From positions 1 through 26,141 of the forward strand of contig JAISIB010000067.1 of NCBI GenBank assembly GCA_031262265.1: 26,141 bases of DNA. The letters are read 5' to 3'. Every line of letters begins with the position of its first letter. The first letter of the stretch is position 1. The notes under the pieces are model-generated. The model was not told the origin of the DNA. It saw nothing but the letters and a program-made list of their open reading frames with translations, and did no database searches. Positions 1-6,994 of this stretch are shown here, one piece after another. Source of the DNA: Prevotellaceae bacterium (GTDB lineage: Bacteria; Bacteroidota; Bacteroidia; Bacteroidales; Bacteroidaceae). Made by a program: the position numbers and the translations under genes.

Positions 1-108
1 ATCGGGCAACATGTAGAAAACACGTCGGAAGTAGCTCCGTTCAAAATACTGAGTAGTGATTACAGCGAAGGACGTCTTCGCCTTCGCTTTAAGCTGTCGG
101 AATCGTAA
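1..108 (+). CDS. C-terminal fragment of an unidentified protein (5' end outside window)
   Basis: Reading frame 1 is open from the first base to a TAA at 106-108, encoding about 35 residues that end in a basic/hydrophobic stretch (EGRLRLRFKLSES). No start is visible, so it is either the tail of a gene entering from the left or chance. It would overlap the 3' end of the convergent histidine kinase gene by 20 bp, which is plausible because another convergent pair here (pspC/ispH) overlaps by 16 bp. No family is recognised. Confidence is limited because 36 codons without a stop is weak evidence. Confidence 0.4.
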   Translation: MGQHVENTSEVAPFKILSSDYSEGRLRLRFKLSES

Positions 109-2107
109 ATACGAAGCGCGCGCCCTCCGTATAGGAAGAATCGACTCGAATCGTGCCGCCCATTTTCTCGGCGACGATGCGGCAGATGGAAAGTCCCAAG
201 CCGGTGCCCTGCGTAAACTCGTCCAATTTCACGAACCGCTCGAATATGCGCTCCTGCTCGGCGACCGGAATGCCGACGCCCGTGTCCGTGACGCTGAAAC
301 TAATGAGGTGGTCGGCTTCGTTCAACGCATAATCCAACACCACCGTGCCTCCTGCCGAGCTAAACTTGGCCGCGTTGTTCAACAAATTCTTCAACACCTG
401 CATGATGCGGTCGCCGTTGCTACGAATGACGATCTCGTTCGGTAATGGTTCGAAGTTCAGCGTCAAACTCTTTTGCGCATAGAACGGTTGCAATTCGTCG
501 ACGGCCTTGCGGCAACACTTGTTTACATCAACGGCCGACATTTCTATCTCTGCGCTGTCGTCCAGCGCAGATATATCCAAGATATCTCCGATAAGTTTAA
601 GCAACAGCGCGCTATTTTCGTCAATCAGCGAAGCATAAAGCTTCACTTCGTCTTCCGAATCGGCGAATAGGTCGGCCAGCACGGCAGATAGACCGACGAT
701 CGAGTTGAGCGGCGTCCGTATCTCGTGCGACATGTTCTGTATGAACACTGTTTTCATGTTGCTGCTCCTTTCCGCTTCCTCTTTCGCGGCACGTAGTTGC
801 TCTTCGGTCTCTATCAACATGTGGTTCTTCTCGTCCAATTCGTCGCGCGAGAGTTTCAAGTTTTGATTGATGCGTCGTTGATAGAACAAGAAAACGCCCA
901 CCACCAACAAGAGCACGACCAGCGCACCGACAATCGTTCGGGTGTTGCGCAATTGCTCTGCTTGCGAGAGTTGTTCCAGTTCGCGCTTCTCATCACTCAG
1001 CTTCTGCAAATTCAACATCGTCGCGAACTCGCTCGTACTGACTTCCTCCTCCCGCTCTTTCTGCTTGCGCTGCTCATCGACGTATTTGCGATACATCTCT
1101 CCTGACTCGGCCTCTCTGCCCATAAGCCACAAAAGATCGGCCTGCCGCTTGTCCAGCAAAATAAGCGAGGCGGATTCCGAATTTTTCTCGTATTCGAGGC
1201 GTTCCTTCTCCAAAGATTGCAACGCACTGGCATAATCTTTTATCGCGATGAAGTAGTCTACTTCCATCGAATACTGATAGCTGACGTGCTGACGTACGGT
1301 CTCGTCGGTATCAATTATTTGCCGGCTCTCGTTAAAAGCTTTCTGCGCCGCACTATAATCCTTGATCGCCAAATAATAATATACTTGCGTTTGTTTGAGC
1401 GTTACGCGATGATAGGCTGTGCGGGCTGTTTCCGATGCTTTGCGTATATATTCTGCCGCTTTGGGCAATTCATTGTGTTTTATGAAGTAGAGTGCGCCGT
1501 CGCTGTACTGCAAGGAAATGGCAAAAGCTTCCAAGTTGTTGACTTCATAGACTTCAATTCCTTTCACGCGCACTTCCTGCGCCTTATCGTCCAGTCCTTT
1601 GGCGGAATAGATGTTGATCATCGCCGTATAACAGTCCAGAATATAGGATTTGTCCGTTTCCTTCTCGGCCTCTTCCAACATGTTTTGAGCCTCGACCAAG
1701 GCCAGCGTATATTCTCCGCGACGAATGTAATTGTTGACTAAGTAGAAAGACCATGCTTGGAAGTAGACGTCGGTGCGACCGTAGTCCTTTGCGAAAGTTT
1801 GCACGCGCTCCGTCCACGCCTTGATGCTGTCGGTCGGATCTTCCATATCGGCGTAATAATAATAACGGAGCGGAGCCGTGATAGCGGAACTCATCATGCT
1901 CACATAACGGTATTGCTGCGCCCAACGATAGAGGGAATCGTACTTGGTGAGTGTGATAGGGTCGGTATTATCCAACAAATATTTGTTATAATACTCTCGC
2001 ATCGCCTGATAGACAGTAGAATCTACAGCAATTGCCGACTGTGCGTGCAGCTGCGTCACAGTCCACGGAAGAACGAGCAGTAAGGAAATAACAAATCTCT
2101 TCATCAT
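89..2107 (-). CDS. TPR-type sensor histidine kinase
   Basis: A 672-residue membrane sensor kinase. Residues 1-22 form a signal peptide ending at AQSA. Residues about 25-385 are a helical, Tyr/Ala-rich region that looks like degenerate TPR repeats and would be the periplasmic sensor. One membrane helix lies at about 392-410, then a coiled coil at about 415-455. The HisKA motif (MSHEIRTP) places the phosphorylated His at 461. The ATPase domain shows the N box (LLNNAAKF, about 576-583), G1 (DTGVGIP, 608-614) and G2 (GTGLGLS, 634-640). No receiver domain is fused and no response regulator is in the window, so the partner is unknown. The start is one of two adjacent ATG codons (2107 or 2104). A TAAATTTG promoter element lies upstream at 2155-2162. 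The ligand cannot be inferred. Confidence 0.93.
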   Translation of the reverse strand: MMKRFVISLLLVLPWTVTQLHAQSAIAVDSTVYQAMREYYNKYLLDNTDPITLTKYDSLYRWAQQYRYVSMMSSAITAPLRYYYYADMEDPTDSIKAWTERVQTFAKDYGRTDVYFQAWSFYLVNNYIRRGEYTLALVEAQNMLEEAEKETDKSYILDCYTAMINIYSAKGLDDKAQEVRVKGIEVYEVNNLEAFAISLQYSDGALYFIKHNELPKAAEYIRKASETARTAYHRVTLKQTQVYYYLAIKDYSAAQKAFNESRQIIDTDETVRQHVSYQYSMEVDYFIAIKDYASALQSLEKERLEYEKNSESASLILLDKRQADLLWLMGREAESGEMYRKYVDEQRKQKEREEEVSTSEFATMLNLQKLSDEKRELEQLSQAEQLRNTRTIVGALVVLLLVVGVFLFYQRRINQNLKLSRDELDEKNHMLIETEEQLRAAKEEAERSSNMKTVFIQNMSHEIRTPLNSIVGLSAVLADLFADSEDEVKLYASLIDENSALLLKLIGDILDISALDDSAEIEMSAVDVNKCCRKAVDELQPFYAQKSLTLNFEPLPNEIVIRSNGDRIMQVLKNLLNNAAKFSSAGGTVVLDYALNEADHLISFSVTDTGVGIPVAEQERIFERFVKLDEFTQGTGLGLSICRIVAEKMGGTIRVDSSYTEGARFVFTIPTA

Positions 2108-2154
2108 ACGTGTATGTTCAATTATATATAAGCGGTCTATGCCGTAAAAACGCC

Positions 2155-2162
2155 CAAATTTA
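2155..2162 (-). promoter_or_regulatory. Promoter -7 element for the histidine kinase gene
   Basis: On the minus strand this reads TAAATTTG, matching the Bacteroidetes -7 consensus TAnnTTTG, 48 bp upstream of the kinase ATG. No clear -33 TTG was found. Confidence 0.55.
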
Positions 2163-2244
2163 AGAACTATTTTATAAAAAAAGTCATCTCGTCATAAAAA
2201 ACTACACAATTGATAAAAAAATCGTGTATTTTACGGTCATAAGA

Positions 2245-2270
2245 AAGCCGGATAAGCAAATAATCGGCTT
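2245..2270 (-). terminator. Possible weak terminator after the phosphodiesterase gene
   Basis: AAGCCG (2245-2250) and CGGCTT (2265-2270) can form a 6-bp stem just downstream of the phosphodiesterase stop codon on the minus strand. There is no tight U-run, so termination is uncertain. Confidence 0.3.
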
Positions 2271-2272
2271 CG

Positions 2273-3466
2273 TTATTCGCGTAACAAAGCCCGTACTTTC
2301 TCCATACTGCCGTCCGTAGCGGCAGGCTTCACCTTCAACAGATGCGCCAATAGGGAATAAACGTCCACGTTGCGGAAAGGCTCGCCCTCGTAACCGCGCT
2401 TAAAATCAGGACCGACGGCCAAAAAGATCACTTGCATGTCCGTCTCTGCCGGATCATACCCGTGCGCTCCCCGTCCGGCGGGCGAAGCATTGTCCGTGAA
2501 CTGCCATCCCAAATCAGGCATCACGATCAGGTCGCCGATGCGGGAGCTGGTGCCGTAATCCAACGCGGCCGGTACGTGCCCGTGCTCCCATACGCTGATA
2601 TGCGGCACATCTTGCAATGCCAAACGAATACTGTCGCGATATTCCGGACGTGAGAAAATCGACGTCGGACGGTTTCCGACCATTCGGATATACCACTCCG
2701 GCTTCAAATAATCGGAGGGACGCACCACACGCGAGGTATCTATGCCCGTCATCCCGTGGTCGGAGGTGATGATCAGGTTGACTTCATCGGGAACCTGCGC
2801 CACGCCGTCGATCAACCGCCCCATTAGCGTGTCTAACCGCTGCACCATTGCCCGCACGTTGTCTCCGTAGGGACCGCCGGCGTGTCCAGCTCCGTCAGGC
2901 TCGGGATAATAGAGCATAATGAGGCGCGGGCGTTCGTCCACCGGCTTCCGCAAATAGGCAAGTGCCTCGTCGACCCGCTCATCATAGGTCAGCTGCGGAT
3001 TTTCTTCCCACGAATGGTAATAAGTCGGGTATATGCCGTGAACAGGCACGTCGGATCCTACCCAATGGATATTGGCCGTGGGCACGCCCTGCTTTTGTGC
3101 GGTGACCCAGATAGGTTCTCCCAGATAGAAATAAGGGTCGTAGCGCGAAGAGGAATCCCCGACGGCATACGTTCGACCGCTCTGCGCGTCATAAAAAGTA
3201 TTGTTGACGATGCCGTGATGGTCGGGAACCAAACCCGTAGCCAACGTATAGTGATTCGGAAAGGTCGAAGACGGAAAAGAAGGCCACATAACGGCACGAA
3301 CCCCCTCCGTACCCATCCGGTCGAGGTTGGGCGTGTGATAGAGCTGCGGATAATCCCAACGGAAACCGTCGAGCGAAACAATAATCGTAGTGTGTGGAGT
3401 GTTAGCAGTGTGCCGACAGGCACTCAGAAGCAGGCAAAGCAAAGCCGCGAAGAAGATTTTACGCAT
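2273..3466 (-). CDS. Lipoprotein nucleotide pyrophosphatase/phosphodiesterase (NPP, alkaline phosphatase superfamily)
   Basis: A 397-residue enzyme expected to hydrolyse nucleotide or related phosphodiester bonds at the cell envelope. The N-terminus is a lipoprotein signal with lipobox LLSAC (Cys17). All metal-site and catalytic residues expected for the NPP family are visible: Asp33 (SLDGFRWD), nucleophile Thr68 (SSTFPNHYT), Asp191 and His195 (PDGAGH), Asp236-His237 (TSDHG) and His335 (RGAHGYDP). I chose the ATG at 3466 because the frame's upstream extension to 3544 has no homologous character and would bury the signal peptide. It is divergent from padR. The exact substrate (nucleotides, phospholipids or others) cannot be told from motifs. 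Confidence 0.92.
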   Translation of the reverse strand: MRKIFFAALLCLLLSACRHTANTPHTTIIVSLDGFRWDYPQLYHTPNLDRMGTEGVRAVMWPSFPSSTFPNHYTLATGLVPDHHGIVNNTFYDAQSGRTYAVGDSSSRYDPYFYLGEPIWVTAQKQGVPTANIHWVGSDVPVHGIYPTYYHSWEENPQLTYDERVDEALAYLRKPVDERPRLIMLYYPEPDGAGHAGGPYGDNVRAMVQRLDTLMGRLIDGVAQVPDEVNLIITSDHGMTGIDTSRVVRPSDYLKPEWYIRMVGNRPTSIFSRPEYRDSIRLALQDVPHISVWEHGHVPAALDYGTSSRIGDLIVMPDLGWQFTDNASPAGRGAHGYDPAETDMQVIFLAVGPDFKRGYEGEPFRNVDVYSLLAHLLKVKPAATDGSMEKVRALLRE

Positions 3467-3486
3467 ATTTTCTATTTTTACGGACG

Positions 3487-3494
3487 CAAATGTA
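3487..3494 (-). promoter_or_regulatory. Promoter -7 element for the phosphodiesterase gene
   Basis: Minus strand reads TACATTTG, a full match to TAnnTTTG, 20 bp upstream of the chosen ATG. It supports the start at 3466, because the longer reading frame would begin upstream of this promoter. Confidence 0.6.
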
Positions 3495-3510
3495 GGCGTT
3501 TTTTGCCTAC
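3492..3510. promoter_or_regulatory. Palindrome overlapping the phosphodiesterase promoter (possible operator)
   Basis: GTAGGC (3492-3497) and GCCTAC (3505-3510) form a perfect 6-bp inverted repeat with a 7-nt spacer. It overlaps the -7 element and extends toward the -33 side, where a repressor would block initiation. No binder is known. Confidence 0.4.
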
Positions 3511-3567
3511 CTGCGGTCGGGAAGCACACAAATAAGCTGCTCACAAAGTTAATAAAGCATAATATAT

Positions 3568-3590
3568 AGTACTGTGCATTGCATAGTACT
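3568..3590. promoter_or_regulatory. Near-perfect 23-bp palindrome, probable PadR operator
   Basis: Half-site AGTACT-N-TGCA at 3568-3578 is mirrored by TGCA-N-AGTACT at 3580-3590 around a central T at 3579. Only one of the eleven base pairs breaks the symmetry. It lies 50 bp upstream of the padR ATG and covers the predicted -33 region, so autoregulation by PadR is the natural reading. The PadR link is inference from position. Confidence 0.6.
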
Positions 3591-3610
3591 TTGTAAAAGC
3601 ATTATATTTG
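3579..3610 (+). promoter_or_regulatory. padR-pspC promoter
   Basis: TATATTTG at 3603-3610 matches the Bacteroidetes -7 consensus and TTG at 3579-3581 sits 21 nt upstream in the -33 position. The distance to the ATG at 3641 is 30 bp. The -33 triplet lies in the centre of the 23-bp palindrome. Confidence 0.6.
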
Positions 3611-3640
3611 CAGCATGAAGTTTCATTTATACATATTACT

Positions 3641-3970
3641 ATGAACGTGGACAACGTGAAGTCGCAAATGCGCAAGGGGATGCTTGAATATTGCATTCTG
3701 CTGGTGCTCCACAAACGTCAGTCCTATGCTTCGGACATCATGCAAAGGTTGAAAGAAGCACAACTGATAGTTGTGGAAGGAACACTCTACCCGCTGCTGA
3801 CTCGATTGAAGAATGATAATATTCTATCTTACGAGTGGGTGGAATCTACTCAGGGTCCTCCGAGAAAATACTACAGCCTGACGGAGGCAGGCGAAGCCGT
3901 GTTGCGAGAATTGGAAGTATCGTGGCGCGAACTAAACGAGACCGTAGAACATATTGCTACAACAAAATGA
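3641..3970 (+). CDS. PadR-family transcriptional regulator
   Basis: A 109-residue winged-helix repressor. The core motifs of the family are present: RKGMLEYCILLVL (helix 1), SYASDIMQRL, the VEGTLYPLLTRL recognition region, and the wing GPPRKYYSLTEAGEAVL, followed by a short C-terminal helix of the PadR-s2 type for dimerisation. The frame opens further upstream with a TTG, but the ATG at 3641 gives the normal family N-terminus and lies downstream of the promoter. It ends 19 bp before the PspC-domain gene, and such PadR-PspC pairs are common in Bacteroidetes. It probably represses its own operon through the palindrome at 3568-3590. The inducing signal is unknown, possibly envelope stress given the partner. 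Confidence 0.92.
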   Translation: MNVDNVKSQMRKGMLEYCILLVLHKRQSYASDIMQRLKEAQLIVVEGTLYPLLTRLKNDNILSYEWVESTQGPPRKYYSLTEAGEAVLRELEVSWRELNETVEHIATTK

Positions 3971-3989
3971 CAGAACAAAGAGAGAAATT

Positions 3990-5087
3990 ATGAAAAAGAC
4001 ACTTACCGTAAATTTGGGCGGCACAGCTTTTCACATCGACGAAGACGCTTATCAGCTGCTGGACGAATATTTGTGCAATCTGAAGCTGCACTTTCAGCGG
4101 CAGCAGGGAGCCGAAGAAATTATGGACGACATTGAAGGTCGCATCGCCGAGTTGTTTACCGAAGCCTTACGCGACAAACGCAAAGAGGTCATCGCCATTC
4201 AAGACGTGACCCTCGTTATTGCACAGATCGGGAAGCCCGAGCAATTTGCCAAACCCGACGATGAAGAGGAGACCTCGGAATACGAAGAGAAGAACCGAGC
4301 GCATGCCAACGCGCGGGCGACAAACGGCAACGGAACGCGTCGCTTGTATCGAAATCCGGACGATAAAATACTCGGAGGAGTGTGCAGCGGGCTATCTGCC
4401 TCGTTCGATTGGGACCCAACTCTGCTTCGCCTGCTCTTTATCTTTATCGCCTTTTTCAGCGTAGGCACGATGGTGCTCATATATCTCCTGCTCTGGATCG
4501 TCATGCCGCCCGCGCAAACCGCCGCCGAGAAGCTGGCGATGCGCGGTGAATCGGTAACGGTCGAGAACATCGGAAGAACCGTCACCGAAGGCTTTCAAGA
4601 AGTCGGCAAGCGGGTGAATACGTTCGTCCATTCCGAACAAACGCGTACCGCGTGGCAACGCTTCTTCGACGGACTGGTAGCCATCATCGGCGCACTTATA
4701 AAGGTATTCATGTTTATTCTGGCCATCGTATTCTGTCCGGTGCTGTTCGTGTTGGCTTTGCTGCTGATGCTTTTCATCATCACCGCCGTTGCGTTGGTAT
4801 TCGGGGGTGGTGCCGTATTGGTCGGCTTTCTGACGTCGACGATCGGGCTTGCCGATTGGTATCCCGAAGCACCTGTGATCATTTCCGTAGCCGCCGGCAT
4901 CTCCGGGCTACTGATGATATGTATACCGATTATAAGCCTTATCTACTTAGGATTCCAGCTGGTGTTCGATTGGAAGCCGGTAAATGCCGGATGGAAGTGG
5001 GGTTGGTTCGCCGTCTGGCTGATCGCGACCGTACTGTTTATTCTTTTTGTAATCGGCGGCTTTCCGATAGATTATATCGACTTTTGA
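3990..5087 (+). CDS. PspC-domain multi-pass membrane protein
   Basis: A 365-residue inner-membrane protein. Residues 1-90 are a soluble region (KKTLTVNLGG start, IMDDIEGRIAELF) often seen before PspC in Bacteroidetes. A charged linker (about 90-116) precedes the PspC domain at about 117-174 (DDKILGGVCSGL, then a long membrane helix ending LLLWIVMPP). Four or five more membrane segments follow (about 227-247, 248-285, 295-322, 336-357). I start at ATG 3990; the frame's upstream extension overlaps padR. PspC proteins are tied to the phage-shock/envelope-stress response, but no pspA is present here. The 3' end overlaps convergent ispH by 16 bp. Confidence 0.88.
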   Translation: MKKTLTVNLGGTAFHIDEDAYQLLDEYLCNLKLHFQRQQGAEEIMDDIEGRIAELFTEALRDKRKEVIAIQDVTLVIAQIGKPEQFAKPDDEEETSEYEEKNRAHANARATNGNGTRRLYRNPDDKILGGVCSGLSASFDWDPTLLRLLFIFIAFFSVGTMVLIYLLLWIVMPPAQTAAEKLAMRGESVTVENIGRTVTEGFQEVGKRVNTFVHSEQTRTAWQRFFDGLVAIIGALIKVFMFILAIVFCPVLFVLALLLMLFIITAVALVFGGGAVLVGFLTSTIGLADWYPEAPVIISVAAGISGLLMICIPIISLIYLGFQLVFDWKPVNAGWKWGWFAVWLIATVLFILFVIGGFPIDYIDF

Positions 5088-5947
5088 ACGTAGCGTTTCA
5101 CATAGTCAAAAACTTCTTCCATTAGCCACTTCGGCGTGGAAGTAGCTCCGCAGATACCGATGGAAGAGATGTTGTGCAACCAAGCAACGTCTATTTCATC
5201 GGTACTGTCTATCAAATAGGAACGAGGATTGACACTTAGGCACTGATCAAAGAGAATTTTTCCGTTAGAGCTTTTTTTTCCGCTCACGAAGAGTATAACT
5301 GCGTGCGACGAGGCAAAATGTCTGATGTGCGGGATACGTCCGGAAACTTGCCGACAAATGGTGTCCTCGCAACGAAAAGCAACGCTCGGAGAAATATGTC
5401 CTTTGATATACTCCACCAGCCCGTGAAATGCGTCTACGGACATCGTCGTTTGTGAGTAGAGCGTAATGTCTCGTTCAAAATTCAAACGAGCGGCCTCATC
5501 GGGATGCTCTATCACGATGGCATTTCCTTCGGTCTGGCCTACCAGGCCGAGTACCTCCGCATGTCCGCGCTTACCGTAAATCACGATTTGCTTGTCGGCG
5601 GGCGAATTCTGATACTCGCGTGCGATCTTTTGTTGGAGTTTGAGCACCACAGGACACGTCGCATCGATAATTTCGATACGATTTCGTCGTGCCAACGCAT
5701 AGGTTTCCGGCGGTTCGCCGTGCGCCCGCAACAACACTTTGGCATCGTACAGCTGCGCAAACTCTTCGCGGTCGATCGTTTGCAGTCCCAACGCTTTCAG
5801 GCGTTCCATCTCCTTGTTATTATGTACGATGTCACCCAAACAATAAAGCGTGCCGCCGGTCGCCAGCTCCTCTTCCGCCTTACGAATGGCTTTCACTACG
5901 CCGAAACAAAAGCCGGACGATTGATCAATCTCTACGCGTATCATCAT
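5072..5947 (-). CDS. ispH: 4-hydroxy-3-methylbut-2-enyl diphosphate reductase
   Basis: Last enzyme of the MEP isoprenoid pathway, making IPP and DMAPP from HMBPP with a [4Fe-4S] cluster. The 291-residue length is normal. The three cluster cysteines are visible: Cys14 (GFCFGV), Cys98 (DATCPVV) and Cys198 (TICRQ). Substrate-site residues His42 (VHNN), His76 (RAHGEPP), His129 (RGHAEV), the QTTMS motif and the C-terminal GATSTPKWLMEEV are in place. It starts 7 bp after the cmk stop, so the two form an operon on the minus strand. Its end overlaps the convergent PspC gene by 16 bp. Either of two adjacent ATGs could be used. Confidence 0.97.
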   Translation of the reverse strand: MMIRVEIDQSSGFCFGVVKAIRKAEEELATGGTLYCLGDIVHNNKEMERLKALGLQTIDREEFAQLYDAKVLLRAHGEPPETYALARRNRIEIIDATCPVVLKLQQKIAREYQNSPADKQIVIYGKRGHAEVLGLVGQTEGNAIVIEHPDEAARLNFERDITLYSQTTMSVDAFHGLVEYIKGHISPSVAFRCEDTICRQVSGRIPHIRHFASSHAVILFVSGKKSSNGKILFDQCLSVNPRSYLIDSTDEIDVAWLHNISSIGICGATSTPKWLMEEVFDYVKRYVQKSI

Positions 5948-5954
5948 TCGGTCG

Positions 5955-6656
5955 TTAAATGTGTGCGGAACAGCCCGTCACGCGGTGATATTGGTCGAGC
6001 AGCCAGGCCTGTTGCTCCTCAATCGTCATCTCACTATTGTCCAACAGCAACGCATCGTCTGCCTGCTTCAACGGACTGACGGCACGCGACTGATCCAGCC
6101 GGTCGCGCTGCTTCACATTGTCCAATATTTCTTCATAGCTCACCGCCTGCCCTTTGGCGATCAGTTCGTCGTAGCGTCGGCGCGCACGCGTCTCGGGAGA
6201 CGCCGTCACGAAAATCTTCAATTCGGCTTCGGGAAAGACCGTCGTGCCGATGTCGCGCCCATCCATGACGATGCCTTTCGCCTCGCCGAGCCGCTGTTGC
6301 TGCTTCACCAAGGCTTCGCGCACAAAATCCAACGCGCTGATGTGACTGACGCGCTCGGAAACCGGCATCGAGCGTATTTCCGCTTCCACGTCCATACCGT
6401 TTAAATAAGTATGAGCCTGTCCGGTCTGCGCATCTGTGCAGAAGCTAATGCGTATATCGTCCATCTGCTGTCGCAAAGCGGCCGTGCGGACGGTTTCTCC
6501 GGCGAACAAATGATGCTTCAAGCAGTAGAGCGTCACGGCGCGATACATAGCTCCGCTATCTATATACAGGTATCCGATCGTCTGCGCCAACCTTCTGGCC
6601 ATCGTACTCTTTCCGCTCGACGAGAATCCGTCGATGGCTATAATAATCCGGTTCAT
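5955..6656 (-). CDS. cmk: Cytidylate kinase
   Basis: Phosphorylates CMP/dCMP with ATP in the cytoplasm. The 233-residue protein begins with the P-loop GFSSSGKST (10-18), followed by IDSGAMYRAVT, the nucleoside-binding region, MDGRDIGTTVFPEA, and the lid-region arginines (RARRRYDE). Length and motif order fit bacterial Cmk. First gene of a cmk-ispH operon; ispH follows after 7 bp. Its roughly 100-bp leader contains three 21-bp repeats (6665-6727) between the start codon and the predicted promoter at 6755-6762. Confidence 0.97.
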   Translation of the reverse strand: MNRIIIAIDGFSSSGKSTMARRLAQTIGYLYIDSGAMYRAVTLYCLKHHLFAGETVRTAALRQQMDDIRISFCTDAQTGQAHTYLNGMDVEAEIRSMPVSERVSHISALDFVREALVKQQQRLGEAKGIVMDGRDIGTTVFPEAELKIFVTASPETRARRRYDELIAKGQAVSYEEILDNVKQRDRLDQSRAVSPLKQADDALLLDNSEMTIEEQQAWLLDQYHRVTGCSAHI

Positions 6657-6664
6657 GTGGTAAA

Positions 6665-6727
6665 TATCTTTGTTTCTTATTAAAATATCTTCTGACCTTA
6701 TTTCAGTATCTTCCTATCTTATTTTAT
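6665..6727. repeat. Three imperfect 21-bp tandem repeats in the cmk leader
   Basis: Each unit reads TATCTT-N5-CTTATT-N4 on the plus strand: 6665-6685, 6686-6706 and 6707-6727. The two hexamers are identical in all three copies while the N5 and N4 spacers differ. Read as cmk mRNA the motif is AATAAG-N5-AAGATA. The array begins 9 bp upstream of the cmk ATG and lies downstream of its predicted promoter, so it would be transcribed. Confidence 0.75.
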
Positions 6728-6754
6728 TCTCGCGGCGCGAAAATATTCCGGTTG

Positions 6755-6762
6755 CAAAGGTA
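6755..6762 (-). promoter_or_regulatory. Promoter -7 element for cmk-ispH
   Basis: Minus strand reads TACCTTTG, matching TAnnTTTG, 99 bp upstream of cmk. It places the 21-bp repeats inside the leader RNA. Confidence 0.55.
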
Positions 6763-6953
6763 CGCGAATGTTTCGGTTTACCGATAGATTGCACGCCTTT
6801 TCCGGCATAAACGGGCGGTTTCATCGTACCGTTCGGCGACCGGTAACAGGGAAAAAGCCGGCATTCGATTCCCTCTAAGATTAAAAAAACCTAAAATAAC
6901 AAGCGGGAGCGAAAAAAAAAGAATTTCATCGTACGCCGTATTTACAAATGCCC

Positions 6954-6961
6954 TATATTTG
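6954..6961 (+). promoter_or_regulatory. Promoter -7 element for tonB
   Basis: TATATTTG matches TAnnTTTG, 33 bp upstream of the tonB ATG. No clear -33 TTG. Confidence 0.55.
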
Positions 6962-6994
6962 CCGCAAGAGAAAGTAACAAAAACTAATATAATT

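Larger units (their letters stand above)
6657..6994. other. Divergent intergenic region between cmk and tonB
   Basis: A 338-bp gap without a convincing gene. It holds the cmk leader repeats, the cmk -7 element and the tonB -7 element. The stretch 6763-6953 contains only a short hairpin, TACCG (6837-6841) with CGGTA (6851-6855), and A-runs. A 92-codon minus-strand frame across part of it runs into tonB and is not credible. Confidence 0.6.

Noticed and set aside
1217..1741. 174-codon plus-strand frame opposite the histidine kinase
   Set aside because: Antisense shadow of a well-supported gene with no recognisable features.
2142..2236. CCGTAAAA / TTTTACGG inverted repeat flanking the kinase leader
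   Set aside because: Arms are 8 bp, AT-rich and 79 bp apart, which can easily arise by chance.
2882..3535. 217-codon plus-strand frame opposite the phosphodiesterase
   Set aside because: Arg-rich shadow translation with no domain; the opposite strand carries all catalytic residues of the NPP family.
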